DNA of 64,000 nt from SSF14 sp046331245 (GCA_046331245.1 JAXLRH010000005.1:124001-188000), one strand, 5' to 3'. Shown: positions 50,912 to 59,242, counted from the first letter of the stretch. A program made the numbers and translations. Notes: a model not told the origin generated them from the sequence alone.

Positions 50912-52231
50912 ATGACGGTGCGTATCGGCGGCGGGCAGGGCTTCTACGGCGACGGGCATCTCCCGCTGACGGCGCTCCTGGCCGACGGGATCGACTACCT
51001 GGTCTGCGAGGCGCTCGCGGAGCTGACGCTCGCGATCCTGCAGAAGGACCGGCAGCGCGACGAGTCGCTGGGGTACACCCGCGACCTGCCGCTCTACGTC
51101 GCGGCCGCCATCGGCGATCTGCTGGCGGGACGTACGAAGCTCATCACGAACGCCGGCGGCATCAACCCCATCGGCGCCGGTCGGGCGGTCGTGGGGGCAC
51201 TCCGTGCGCACGGCGTGACGGGGCTGAAGGTCGCGACCATCGTCGGCGACGACATCCGCCCCCACGCCGACGACCTGGGGCTGGCGGCCGACACGCTGTT
51301 CGCGAACGCCTACCTGGGCGCCCGCCCGATCGTGGCGGCGCTCGAGCAGGGAGCCGACATCGTCATCGGTGGCCGCATCGCCGACGCGTCGCTGTTCCTG
51401 GCGCCGCTGATCCACGAGTTCGGGTGGGCGCCCGACGACTGGGACCGGCTCGCTGCCGGTGTGGCCGGCGGGCACCTCCTGGAGTGCTCCGGTCAGGTCA
51501 CCGGCGGCAACTACTCGGGCGACTGGTGGGTCGACTCGAACCCGGCGCTCGTGGGGTTCCCGATCGGCGAGTTCGAGCCGGACGGAACGTTCGTCGTGAC
51601 GAAGCCGAGCGGATCGGGCGGTCGCGTCACGTTCGACACGGTTCGCGAGCAGCTCCTCTACGAGGTGCAGGACCCGACGGCGTACCTGAACCCCGACGTC
51701 ACGGTCGACCTCGCGTCGGCCCGTCTCGACGACCTCGGCGACGACCGGGTGCGCGTGAGCGGGGTCGTCGGCGCGCCCGCCCCGGCGACCTACAAGGGTC
51801 TCGTGTGCCGGCCCGGCGGTTGGTCGTGCGAGCTACGCGCGACCTACGGGTGGCCCGACGCCGAGGCGAAGGCGCGGGCAGCCGTGGCGTTCCTCCGGGG
51901 GCGGGCCGAGGCGATCGGCATGGACGTGAAGGAGTGGCACGAGGAGTACTTCGGCGCCGGCGCGTTCGGCGGCCCCACCGTGCCCTCGCCACCCGACGGC
52001 TGGGAGCCGCCCGAGGTCGTGGCCCGACTCGCCTGGCGTTGCGACACGCCGGAGGAGGCGGGGCGCCTCGGTCGAGAAGCCGGTCTGCTCGGTCTCTCCG
52101 GCCCTCCGATGATCGCCGGCGCCGGGCGTGCCCGCGACGGGAAGCCCTCCCAGCTGCTGGCGCTCGAGGCGCTGGCGGTCGACCGGGCCCTCGTCGACGA
52201 TCAGGTGCGGGTGGAGATCACCGAGCTCTAG
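50912..52231 (+). CDS. AtuA-like acyclic terpene utilisation protein (DUF1446)
   Basis: 439 residues. GGGQGFYGDGHLPLTALLAD, LITNAGGINPIGAGRAVVGA and GGRIADASLFLAPLIHEFGW are landmark blocks of AtuA/DUF1446. HLLECSGQVTGGNYSGDWW and KPSGSGGRVTFDTVREQLLY follow. Family members are linked to citronellol/geraniol catabolism, though no enzymatic reaction is established. ATG with GAGGAG 11 nt upstream. The small domain that completes many AtuA proteins is not fused here and is encoded 500 bp downstream after a reversed gene. The TAG stop shares CTAG with the convergent phosphatase. Confidence 0.88.
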   Translation: MTVRIGGGQGFYGDGHLPLTALLADGIDYLVCEALAELTLAILQKDRQRDESLGYTRDLPLYVAAAIGDLLAGRTKLITNAGGINPIGAGRAVVGALRAHGVTGLKVATIVGDDIRPHADDLGLAADTLFANAYLGARPIVAALEQGADIVIGGRIADASLFLAPLIHEFGWAPDDWDRLAAGVAGGHLLECSGQVTGGNYSGDWWVDSNPALVGFPIGEFEPDGTFVVTKPSGSGGRVTFDTVREQLLYEVQDPTAYLNPDVTVDLASARLDDLGDDRVRVSGVVGAPAPATYKGLVCRPGGWSCELRATYGWPDAEAKARAAVAFLRGRAEAIGMDVKEWHEEYFGAGAFGGPTVPSPPDGWEPPEVVARLAWRCDTPEEAGRLGREAGLLGLSGPPMIAGAGRARDGKPSQLLALEALAVDRALVDDQVRVEITEL

Positions 52232-52710
52232 GCGGGCTTCGACACGTAGCTGCCGGTCGCGAACCGGGCGCCGTCCCAGTCGAGGGCCCAGATCGAGCCC
52301 TTCGAGCAGCCCGTCTTGCCGCGCACCTCCATGCCCCGCATCTGCGCGCGGCGGACGAGGTCGGGGATGACGTCGCCGTGGGAGCACAGGACGGCCGTCG
52401 CGCCGGCTTCGGCGAGCCCGGTCAGGAGCGCCCACGAGTGCTCGATGTCGGTGCCCTCGAACAGGGCGTGCGTGCGCTCGACGGCGAGCCCGAGCTGGGT
52501 GGCCAGCGGCTCGACCGTCTCGACGCACCGTGCGGCCGGGCTGGAGAGGACGCGGGCCACCGGAGCGGCGTCCGCGCAGGTGCGGCGCACGTGCTCGGCG
52601 ACGAGCAGGGACTGGCCGAGGCCGGTGTCGTCGAGGTGGCGCTCGGTGTCGGCGGGGTCGCCGTCGTTGCGGATCCCGGCGGAGCCGTGCCGGACCAGGA
52701 ACAGAGTCAC
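52228..52710 (-). CDS. Histidine phosphatase family protein, SixA-like
   Basis: 160 residues, GTG start. LFLVRHGSAGIRNDGDPA has the RHG catalytic motif at the N-terminus. ARVLSSPAARCVETVEPLAT carries the second Arg, and TAVLCSHGDVIPDLV the second catalytic His. RHG phosphatases act on phosphohistidine, nucleotides or sugar phosphates, and the short size is like SixA. It lies, reversed, between two AtuA-domain genes. Its start is 24 bp from the next divergent start, and TAGGCT is 7 nt upstream. Confidence 0.9.
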   Translation of the reverse strand: MTLFLVRHGSAGIRNDGDPADTERHLDDTGLGQSLLVAEHVRRTCADAAPVARVLSSPAARCVETVEPLATQLGLAVERTHALFEGTDIEHSWALLTGLAEAGATAVLCSHGDVIPDLVRRAQMRGMEVRGKTGCSKGSIWALDWDGARFATGSYVSKPA

Positions 52711-52734
52711 GTCGCTGAGCCTAAACTCGCCGCG
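52711..52734. promoter_or_regulatory. Overlapping divergent promoters in a 24-bp gap
   Basis: The minus-strand -10 TAGGCT (52718-52723) and the plus-strand -10 TAAACT (52722-52727) share two bases within AGCCTAAACT, each 7 nt from its start codon. Two polymerases cannot open both at once, so the phosphatase and the AtuA-tail gene should be alternately transcribed (inference). Confidence 0.5.
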
Positions 52735-53133
52735 ATGGTCACCATGCAATTGCGCGATCTGTGTGGAGTGCGGTCGGGCGACAAGGGCGACATCAGCGAC
52801 CTGTCCCTCTTCGCCGACGACCTTGCGTCGTTCGACGTGATCCGTCGCGAGGTCACCGCCGAGCGGGTCGCCGAGCACTTCGGCGATCTGGTCCGCGGCA
52901 CGGTCACGCGGTACGAGGTGCCCAACGTGTGGGCGCTCAAGTTCGTCATGACCGACGCCCTCGGTGGCGGCGGGCCCCGCTCGTTGCGCGCCGACAACCT
53001 CGGCAAGACCCTGGGCGGCGCCCTCCTCCGGCTACGCATCGAGGTGCCCGACGAGGTCGCCGCCGCGTCGGCGCGGAACGGGCGCCGCGCCCCGCTCCCG
53101 CCCCGCCGCGACGCGTGGCCCTCGGACGCCTGA
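52735..53133 (+). CDS. AtuA C-terminal ferredoxin-fold domain as a separate protein
   Basis: 132 residues. LRDLCGVRSGDKGDISDLSL, then ERVAEHFGDLVRGTVTRYEV, PNVWALKFVMTDALGGGGPR and LRADNLGKTLGGALLRLRIE are the conserved blocks of the AtuA-like C-terminal domain that is normally fused behind the DUF1446 part. Here it is an independent gene with its own TAAACT -10 7 nt before the ATG. It most likely binds the 50912-52231 product. Tail after residue 110 is Arg/Pro-rich and probably disordered. Followed 3 bp later by the oxidoreductase gene. Confidence 0.8.
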   Translation: MVTMQLRDLCGVRSGDKGDISDLSLFADDLASFDVIRREVTAERVAEHFGDLVRGTVTRYEVPNVWALKFVMTDALGGGGPRSLRADNLGKTLGGALLRLRIEVPDEVAAASARNGRRAPLPPRRDAWPSDA

Positions 53134-53136
53134 CCG

Positions 53137-53751
53137 ATGTCGTTCTTCAGTCGTAACCGCGAACGGCTCGCCGAGCAGGGCATCGATCCCTCGCGGTTGC
53201 CTCCGGGTCAGTACTCGACCGACCGGTTCCCGGTGCTCCACGTCGGCGCCGTGCCCGACTACGGCGACCTGTCGGACTGGACGTTGCGCATCACCGGCCT
53301 CGTCGAGCGCGAGGTCGAGCTGTCGTGGGCGGAGCTGACGGCGCTCCCGATGGTGGACGTCACCACCGACATCCACTGCGTGACGAAGTGGTCGAAGTTC
53401 GACACGCAGTGGACCGGCGTGCGCATCGCCGACCTGTTCGACCTGGCCGGCGTGCGTCCCGAGGCGACGCACGTCCAGCAGCACGCCGAGTACGGCTACG
53501 CGGCCAACCTCCCGCTGGCCGACATGACCGGCCCGAACGCGCTCGTGGCCATCTCGTTCGGCGGCGCTCCGCTCACCGGAGAGCACGGGTTCCCGGCGCG
53601 GTCGCTCGTGCCGCACCTGTACCTCTGGAAGTCGGTCAAGTGGATCCGCGGGTTCGAGCTGATGGCGGGCGACGCGCCCGGGTTCTGGGAGCAGAACGGC
53701 TACCACATGTACGGCGACCCGTTCCTGGAGCAGCGCTTCACCGACGACTGA
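53137..53751 (+). CDS. Sulfite oxidase-like molybdopterin oxidoreductase
   Basis: 204 residues. The Oxidored_molyb domain is complete: DLSDWTLRITGLVEREVELS, VDVTTDIHCVTKWSKFDTQW with the Mo-ligand cysteine near residue 86, and TGVRIADLFDLAG. GFPARSLVPHLYLWKSVKWI and FWEQNGYHMYGDPF (WE.GYH) close the fold. Soluble single-domain members like YuiH bind molybdopterin and transfer electrons to an unknown acceptor. No Tat signal is visible, so it is probably cytoplasmic. Its last 14 nt overlap the convergent membrane protein gene. Confidence 0.9.
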   Translation: MSFFSRNRERLAEQGIDPSRLPPGQYSTDRFPVLHVGAVPDYGDLSDWTLRITGLVEREVELSWAELTALPMVDVTTDIHCVTKWSKFDTQWTGVRIADLFDLAGVRPEATHVQQHAEYGYAANLPLADMTGPNALVAISFGGAPLTGEHGFPARSLVPHLYLWKSVKWIRGFELMAGDAPGFWEQNGYHMYGDPFLEQRFTDD

Positions 53752-54688
53752 GGGCCCGACGATCGAGCGCGGCGCGACGGGGAACCCAGCACGCGACCGC
53801 TTGCGTGTAGGCGTCGTAGCTCGCGCCGAACCGTGCGGCGAGGTCGGCCTCCTCGGTCGGCCGGATGAGCTCGTTCCAGACGACGGCGCCGGCGACGGCG
53901 ACGACGACGACCGTCCACGAGGCGACGATGCACCCCACGCCGATCGTCTGGAACACGCCGGCGAGCGCCATGGGATTGCGGACCCAGCGGTAGGGCCCGG
54001 CGACGACGAGCTCGCGGGCGGTCGCCGCGGGGAGCGGCGTCCCACGCCCCCGGAGCGCCATCGTGACGCAGGCCCACAGCCCGACGGCGCTACCGGCCGC
54101 GAACAACACGATGCCGGCGACCCGCACGGCGGTGTGGTCGAGCAGTGGGCTCCGGAGTCGGAGTCGGCTCTCGATCGCGCCGAGGACCAGGGGCACGACG
54201 ACGAAGAACGTCGTCCAGAAGACGACCAGCTGCGACAGGCTCCGGCGCAGATGCCGCGCGCCCGACGCGTCGTCGGCGGGACGGAACGAGAAGGGGCCGA
54301 CGAAGAACCAGCCGGTCGGGATGTGCCCCAGCCGGATCGTCGCGGTCGCGGCAGCGCTGCACACGGTTGCCGTGGTCATGAGCACGACGCCCCAGCCGGC
54401 CACACGGTCGACGAGTCCGGTGACGGCGAGGGCGATCGTGACGAGAATCGACCAGACGGTGACGACGGTCGCCGCAACCCGGGTCGTGCGAGCGGCGGCC
54501 ACCGCCGAGGCGCCCACGAAGAGCAGGGCGTCGGGCACGACGAGCACGGCGGGATCCCACCGGCCGAGGGTCCACCACCGGACGTGGGTCGACGCGAACA
54601 CGGCGATCCACCAGGCCGCGCCGCAGAGGGCCTGTGCCGCGAAGTACGCCCGTGCGGCGGACACCGGCGCGATCCGGGGGCGGGCCAT
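53738..54688 (-). CDS. Isoprenylcysteine carboxyl methyltransferase-like membrane protein
   Basis: 316 residues with about eight hydrophobic segments. The C-terminal 110 residues carry the ICMT/PEMT signature: ELVVAGPYRWVRNPMALAGV, WNELIRPTEEADLAARFGAS and YDAYTQAVACWVPR. The GPYRxxRNP and E-E pairs bind S-adenosylmethionine and the lipid thiol/carboxyl group. The N-terminal half is an additional membrane domain not seen in the short bacterial enzymes. Substrate unknown; a lipid or prenyl compound is likely from family knowledge. No sterol or quinone gene is next to it. Confidence 0.82.
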   Translation of the reverse strand: MARPRIAPVSAARAYFAAQALCGAAWWIAVFASTHVRWWTLGRWDPAVLVVPDALLFVGASAVAAARTTRVAATVVTVWSILVTIALAVTGLVDRVAGWGVVLMTTATVCSAAATATIRLGHIPTGWFFVGPFSFRPADDASGARHLRRSLSQLVVFWTTFFVVVPLVLGAIESRLRLRSPLLDHTAVRVAGIVLFAAGSAVGLWACVTMALRGRGTPLPAATARELVVAGPYRWVRNPMALAGVFQTIGVGCIVASWTVVVVAVAGAVVWNELIRPTEEADLAARFGASYDAYTQAVACWVPRRAALDRRALSRR

Positions 54689-54719
54689 CGCCTCACCCTA
54701 CGGAGTGCGGCGCGTCGCG

Positions 54720-55607
54720 TCAGCCGGCGGGTTGGAACGACGCCATGAACCGCTCGAAGGCTCCGGCGCCGTCGGTCGTTCCCGACCGGGTGTCGGTCAG
54801 CACCACGAACGTGCGGAGCCCGTGCACGAACACCTGGCCGCGGACGTCGTAGGTGCGCGAGCCGACCCGGCGGGTGGCGGTGAAGGCGTTCGCCGCGTCG
54901 GCGCCGGCCGTCGACAGGGTCTGCTGGCCGATCGTGTAGCCCTGCTTGGCGAGGTCGCCGAGCGTCATCGCCAGGAGCGACGGCACGCCGACGAGCGAGA
55001 TCACCTCGGGTCGCAGCTGGATGGTCCTCACGACGAGATCCGAGCCGACGCCGGTCGTGAACGTGTAGTCGAGCTGGGTCAACGTCGAGCCGTCGGTCTG
55101 CGGGAGGCTCGCTCGGTGCACGGAGGGGCGGCCCGGCGCGGTCGCCGTGAACGACCCGTCCCGTGAGGTGTACGGGGCCCAGGTCGGGGCGGAGGCGTCG
55201 TCGTGCGAGCGCGAGACGGCACCGACGACGAACGCCGCGAGGATGCCGAGGACGGCGACGGTCGCGACGACGATCGCGATCTTGCGTCGCTTCGCGTGCC
55301 GGCTCGCCGGGCTGCCGGGGATGGCCCAGCTGCCCCCGGACGCGCCGGCGGGCCCGACGTAGCCGGGCGCGGAGCGGTCCCAGACCGCGGCGGACATGCG
55401 GGTGGGCGCCGCCATCGGCGTCCACGTCGACGACGGCGCCGGGGCGGCCGCGGGCTCCGAGGCATCGGGCGCCGCGGCGGTGAACGAGGCGGCCGACGCG
55501 ACGGCCACGAGCTCCGCCGGCAGCTCCTCGGCCACCAACGTGCGCTTGCAGAACTGGCACTGGGTTGCGCCGGGGCCGAGGAGGAAGTGGCAGCTCGGGC
55601 AGGACAT
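54720..55607 (-). CDS. Zinc-ribbon, single-pass membrane protein
   Basis: 295 residues from ATG at 55607 (an ATG at 55649 would add 14). SCPSCHFLLGPGATQCQFCK is a four-cysteine zinc ribbon (CPSC, CQFC) at the cytoplasmic N-terminus. An Ala/Pro-rich linker leads to one helix (IAIVVATVAVLGILAAFVVG). The outer domain of about 165 residues starts YTSRDGSFTATAPGRPSVHR and ends VVLTDTRSGTTDGAGAFERF. I do not recognise the outer domain precisely; it resembles domains after zinc ribbons in actinobacterial membrane proteins. Divergent from the PH-like gene by 63 bp. Confidence 0.72.
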   Translation of the reverse strand: MSCPSCHFLLGPGATQCQFCKRTLVAEELPAELVAVASAASFTAAAPDASEPAAAPAPSSTWTPMAAPTRMSAAVWDRSAPGYVGPAGASGGSWAIPGSPASRHAKRRKIAIVVATVAVLGILAAFVVGAVSRSHDDASAPTWAPYTSRDGSFTATAPGRPSVHRASLPQTDGSTLTQLDYTFTTGVGSDLVVRTIQLRPEVISLVGVPSLLAMTLGDLAKQGYTIGQQTLSTAGADAANAFTATRRVGSRTYDVRGQVFVHGLRTFVVLTDTRSGTTDGAGAFERFMASFQPAG

Positions 55608-55658
55608 CACACCGATGGTGTCGACACGCGACGGGGCGACCCTGAACATCTTGTTGGG

Positions 55659-55664
55659 TAGGGT
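55659..55664 (+). promoter_or_regulatory. -10 element of PH-like membrane protein gene
   Basis: TAGGGT ends 6 nt before the GTG at 55671, fixing this start. Confidence 0.3.
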
Positions 55665-55670
55665 GCGGGC

Positions 55671-56105
55671 GTGAGGTCGGTCGCCCGATTCCGGGCACAT
55701 CCGGGCGCCGTGGGGGCATGGGTCGGAGCGCACGCGGTCGTGTGGACCGTCGTCGGCCTGGTCGGCGGCCTGGTGCCGTTCACCGAGGTGTGGAAGGCCG
55801 TCGCCATCGGCGCGTTCATCGGGCTGGCACACGCGATCCTGCAGTGGTCGACGACCAGCGTGATGATCGCAGAAGGCGTGCTGGTCAGCCGCAACTTCGG
55901 GTGGGTGCGTCGCGTCGAGGTCGACCAGATCGAGGTGGTGCAGCGGGTGTGCCACCGGCGGTGGAGCGGCGTGTCGGTGCGGCTGCGCGGCGGTGACGAG
56001 GTGGTGCTGGCGGCGCCGCTGTCGTCGGTGCTCGCCCCGAACCCGGTGTTCGAGGAGGAGCTCCGTCGGCTCTGCGCGAACATCGCCTTCGGCGTCGACG
56101 ACTGA
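55671..56105 (+). CDS. Small membrane protein with PH-like domain
   Basis: 144 residues from GTG. Two hydrophobic segments (AHAVVWTVVGLVGGLVPF and VAIGAFIGLAHAILQW) are followed by a beta-rich domain of about 75 residues: VMIAEGVLVSRNFGWVRRVE and VDQIEVVQRVCHRRWSGVSV, then VRLRGGDEVVLAAPLSS. This resembles bacterial PH-like (bPH2, YdbS-type) domains. The start is supported by TAGGGT 6 nt before. Function unknown. It converges on the desulfurase with 7 bp between stops. Confidence 0.6.
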   Translation: MRSVARFRAHPGAVGAWVGAHAVVWTVVGLVGGLVPFTEVWKAVAIGAFIGLAHAILQWSTTSVMIAEGVLVSRNFGWVRRVEVDQIEVVQRVCHRRWSGVSVRLRGGDEVVLAAPLSSVLAPNPVFEEELRRLCANIAFGVDD

Positions 56106-56112
56106 GCCCGGC

Positions 56113-57246
56113 TCAGGTGCGCAGGCGCCGGAGCTCGTCGAGCACCCGCGGCAGCTCGGTGAGCAGCCGGTCGACGTCGTCGTCGACCGTCGACCAGCCG
56201 AGCGACACCCGCAGCGAGTGGTGCGCGTCGACGCCCATCGCCGCCAGCACCGGCGACGGCTCGAGCGCCTCCGACGAGCAGGAGTTGCCGGAGTGCACCG
56301 CGATGCCGGCGCGGTCGAGGCCGATGAGCACCGGTTGCGGCTCGATGCCGGCGATGGCGAGGCACACGATGTGGGGGAGGCGGTGGGCCGGATCGCCGAG
56401 CACGGTGACGCCGCCGGCGCCGTCCGCCCACGAGCGCACCCGGTCGGCGAGTTCGGTGAGTCGTCGTGCCTCGGCGTCGACGTGCGTCGTCGCCACGGTG
56501 GCGGCGGCCGCGAACCCGGCGAGGGACGCCACGTTCTCCATGCCGGCGCGTCGAGCCCGCTCCTGGTCGCCGCCGACCAGCAGCGGGTCGAGACGCAGGC
56601 CGCGGCGGACGAGCAGGGCGCCCACGCCCGCCGGTCCGCCGAACTTGTGTGCCGAGATCGACAGGAGGTCGATGCCCGACTCGGCGAAGGCGATCGGCAC
56701 CCGGCCGGCGGCCTGAGCGGCGTCGACGTGCAGGAGCACGCCGCGCCGACGGCACTCCTCGGCGACGGCGGCGACGGGCTGGGTCGTGCCCACCTCGTGG
56801 TTGCCCCACTGGAGGTGCACGACGGCCGTCGTGTCGTCCACCGCGGCGAGCAGGTCGTCGGCGTCCACGCGTCCGCCCCGGTCGACCGGGACGACCGTCG
56901 TGGGCCCGCGCTCGGCCCACGTGCGCACGGCCGAGTGCTCCACCGCGCTCAGGACGCTCCGGGCGCCTGGTGTGCGCGCCCCCGCGCCCCAGCTCGCCAT
57001 GGCGATGGCCTCGGTGGCGCCCGAGCAGAAGACGACCTCGCGTGGCCGGGCGCCGAACGCGGCGGCGACCTCCTCGCGGGCCTGCTCGACCGCAGCTCGC
57101 GCCGCCATGCCCTCGTGATGTGAGCGGCTGGGGTCGCCGACGGCGCCGAGCCCCGACTCCTGCAGCCGCTCGATCATCGCCGCGGCGGCGACGGGGCGGA
57201 GTGGCGAGGTCGAGGCGTGGTCGAGGTAGGTGCGCGTGGCCGTCAC
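56113..57246 (-). CDS. Cysteine desulfurase, NifS/IscS-like
   Basis: 377 residues, GTG start overlapping the SufR-like gene by 4 bases. YLDHASTSPLRP at the N-terminus, FCSGATEAIAMASWG (PLP-phosphate), HVDAAQAAGRVPI (Asp/Gln with the pyridine ring) and SISAHKFGGPAGVGAL (Schiff-base lysine) are clear. The persulfide cysteine is in VHSGNSCSSEALEPSP, in the longer mobile loop of group I enzymes. It releases sulfur from cysteine for Fe-S clusters or tRNA thiolation. Being cotranscribed with an Fe-S-sensing regulator suggests feedback on cluster supply. Confidence 0.93.
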   Translation of the reverse strand: MTATRTYLDHASTSPLRPVAAAAMIERLQESGLGAVGDPSRSHHEGMAARAAVEQAREEVAAAFGARPREVVFCSGATEAIAMASWGAGARTPGARSVLSAVEHSAVRTWAERGPTTVVPVDRGGRVDADDLLAAVDDTTAVVHLQWGNHEVGTTQPVAAVAEECRRRGVLLHVDAAQAAGRVPIAFAESGIDLLSISAHKFGGPAGVGALLVRRGLRLDPLLVGGDQERARRAGMENVASLAGFAAAATVATTHVDAEARRLTELADRVRSWADGAGGVTVLGDPAHRLPHIVCLAIAGIEPQPVLIGLDRAGIAVHSGNSCSSEALEPSPVLAAMGVDAHHSLRVSLGWSTVDDDVDRLLTELPRVLDELRRLRT

Positions 57247-57977
57247 GAGTCGATCGAGGTGATGCACCGCGTGTCGCCGCGGGGGAGCGACGACTTCAGG
57301 TCGACCGGCGTCTCGCCGTACAGCGCGCCGAGCATGCCCGACACCATGCCCCGGTCGACGGCGCAGATGACCGGGTGCTCGATGACCGCCTCGCCGAAGG
57401 GGCAGTGCTCGCTCACGATGCGGAGCTGGTCGCCGTGCTGCTCGGCGCGGGAGGCGAAGCCGTGCGCCGAGAGGGCGTCGGCGACGGCGTGCAGCGCCGT
57501 GCGCACCGAGCGCTGCCCGGCGGTCGTGTCGCCCATCGCGGTGGCCATCGCCTGGCCGTAGGCCACGCCGACCTCCTCCGCGAGGGCCGTCGCGCGTTCC
57601 TCGCCCAGCTCCGCGAGCGCCCGGCCCAGGAGGTTGATGAGGATGTCGTCGTGCCGCACCGGCATCTCGAACGGCATGTGCTCGCTCAGCACGCGGTAGC
57701 GCTTGGAGGGACGTCCGGCGCTGGCGGCGCGCACCGTGGCCACCTCGAGGTACCCGCCGGCCGCCAGCTTGTCGAGGTGGTGGCGGGCGACGTTGGCGTG
57801 CAGCTCGAACCGCTGTGCGACCTCCGACGCGGTTACGCCGGTCGTCGACTCGTGGGCGAAGAGGTAGATCTCGCGGCGCGTGGGGTCGCCGAAGGCCGAC
57901 GTGATGGCCGACACCGCCGACGCGAAGTCGGTGGGGTTCAGTCGGCTCGAGGTGTCGGTGTTGCCGGCGCTCGCCAT
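57243..57977 (-). CDS. SufR-like Fe-S-sensing HTH regulator
   Basis: 244 residues. N-terminal ArsR/GntR-like winged helix: AFGDPTRREIYLFAHES and TASEVAQRFELHANVARHHL, with a charged wing GRPSKRYRVLSEH. The C-terminal domain contains C192 and C205 separated by 12 residues (HCPFGEAVIEHPVICAVDRG) and C238 (GDTRCIT), the pattern of SufR-type regulators that bind a [4Fe-4S] cluster and repress Fe-S biogenesis genes when replete. It is followed by, and overlaps, a cysteine desulfurase. TACCCT lies 6 nt before the ATG, with a short palindrome beside it. Divergent from mrp. Confidence 0.85.
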   Translation of the reverse strand: MASAGNTDTSSRLNPTDFASAVSAITSAFGDPTRREIYLFAHESTTGVTASEVAQRFELHANVARHHLDKLAAGGYLEVATVRAASAGRPSKRYRVLSEHMPFEMPVRHDDILINLLGRALAELGEERATALAEEVGVAYGQAMATAMGDTTAGQRSVRTALHAVADALSAHGFASRAEQHGDQLRIVSEHCPFGEAVIEHPVICAVDRGMVSGMLGALYGETPVDLKSSLPRGDTRCITSIDS

Positions 57978-57989
57978 CCCTCAAGGGTA
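57978..57989 (-). promoter_or_regulatory. -10 box and short palindrome of SufR-like gene
   Basis: Minus-strand TACCCT (57984-57989) is 6 nt before the ATG. It overlaps the palindrome CCCT-CA-AGGG (57978-57987), a possible operator. The classical SufR operator sequence is not visible. The gap to mrp is 87 bp. Confidence 0.4.
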
Positions 57990-58064
57990 CTCAACGGTCC
58001 GGAGTGACCGACGGCCACCACCCCCCGTTCGCCGCCGGGGTCGCCCGTGCGGGAGAATGCCTCC

Positions 58065-59219
58065 ATGACCGCCGCCCCCAACGCGCTGACCGAAGCCGTC
58101 GTCATCGACGCGCTGCGTCCCGTCCAGGACCCCGAGCTCCACCGTTCCATCGTCGATCTGGGCATGGTGCGCGACGTCGTCGTCGACGGCACCGCCGTCT
58201 CGCTGACCGTCGTGCTCACCATCCCCGGCTGCCCGCTCAAGGGCGAGATCACGTCGCGCGTCGGCGCGGCGCTCACCGGTGTGGGCGCCTCCGACGTGAA
58301 CCTGTCGTGGGGCGCGATGACCGACGAGGAGCGTGCCGCGCTGCGCGAGCTCCTTCACGGCGACCCGGCCTCGACCGCCGGCTCGCAGGCGGCGCACGGC
58401 CACGCGGAGGGCCGTGCGATCCCGTTCGCCGACCCGGCGTCGAAGACCCGCGTGCTGCTCATCGCCTCGGGCAAGGGTGGCGTCGGCAAGTCGTCGGTCA
58501 CCACCAACCTCGCCGTCACTCTGGCCGAGCGCGGCAAGTCCGTGGCCATCGTCGACGCCGACGTGTGGGGCTTCTCGATCCCGCGCATGCTCGGCGTCGA
58601 CCGCCCGCCGGTGCTGATCGACCAGATGATCGTCCCGCCCACCGTGCACGGCGTGTCCTGCATCTCGATGGGCTTCTTCGCCGAGGAGGACCAGGCGGTC
58701 ATCTGGCGTGGGCCGATGCTGCACAAGGCACTCGAGCAGTTCCTCACCGACGTGTTCTGGGACGAGCCGGACTACCTGCTCATCGACCTGCCGCCCGGCA
58801 CCGGCGACATCTCGATCTCGCTCGCGCAGTTCCTGCCTCGTGCCGAGCTGTACGTCGTCACCACGCCGCAGCCGGCGGCCCAGCGCGTCGCCCAGCGGGC
58901 GGCGTCGATGGGCAAGAAGGTGAACCTCGCGGTGAAGGGCGTCATCGAGAACATGAGCTGGTTCACCGGCGACGACGGCAAGCGCTACGAGCTCTTCGGC
59001 GCCGGTGGCGGCAAGGAGCTCGCCGACCGCATCGACGTGCCCCTGCTCGGCCAGATCCCGCTCCTGTCGGCGCTCCGCGAGGGCAGCGACGCCGGCCGGC
59101 CCGTGGTGGTCACCGACCCCACCGGCGAGGCAGCCGAGGCGTTCCGTGCCATCGCTGAGCGCATCGACGTCGAGCTGGCCCCGACCCGCCGGTTCAACAA
59201 GGAGCTCCGGATCAGCTGA
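58065..59219 (+). CDS. mrp: Mrp/ApbC-family Fe-S carrier ATPase
   Basis: 384 residues from ATG at 58065, with GAGAAT 6 nt upstream. An N-terminal MIP18/DUF59 domain (about 10-95: LRPVQDPELHRSIVDLGMVR) precedes the P-loop domain, with IASGKGGVGKSSVTTNLAVT (deviant Walker A) near residue 133. AIVDADVWGFSIPRMLGVDR and LLIDLPPGTGDISISLAQFL follow. Proteins of this type load and deliver [4Fe-4S] clusters. Where many relatives have CxxC near the C-terminus (ENMS-x-F-x-CPxC), this one has ENMSWFTGDDGKRYELFG, so the cluster-bridging pair is missing. The divergent SufR-like regulator is probably part of its control. Confidence 0.95.
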   Translation: MTAAPNALTEAVVIDALRPVQDPELHRSIVDLGMVRDVVVDGTAVSLTVVLTIPGCPLKGEITSRVGAALTGVGASDVNLSWGAMTDEERAALRELLHGDPASTAGSQAAHGHAEGRAIPFADPASKTRVLLIASGKGGVGKSSVTTNLAVTLAERGKSVAIVDADVWGFSIPRMLGVDRPPVLIDQMIVPPTVHGVSCISMGFFAEEDQAVIWRGPMLHKALEQFLTDVFWDEPDYLLIDLPPGTGDISISLAQFLPRAELYVVTTPQPAAQRVAQRAASMGKKVNLAVKGVIENMSWFTGDDGKRYELFGAGGGKELADRIDVPLLGQIPLLSALREGSDAGRPVVVTDPTGEAAEAFRAIAERIDVELAPTRRFNKELRIS

Positions 59220-59242
59220 ATCGGCCCACGCGGCGAAGCGCG

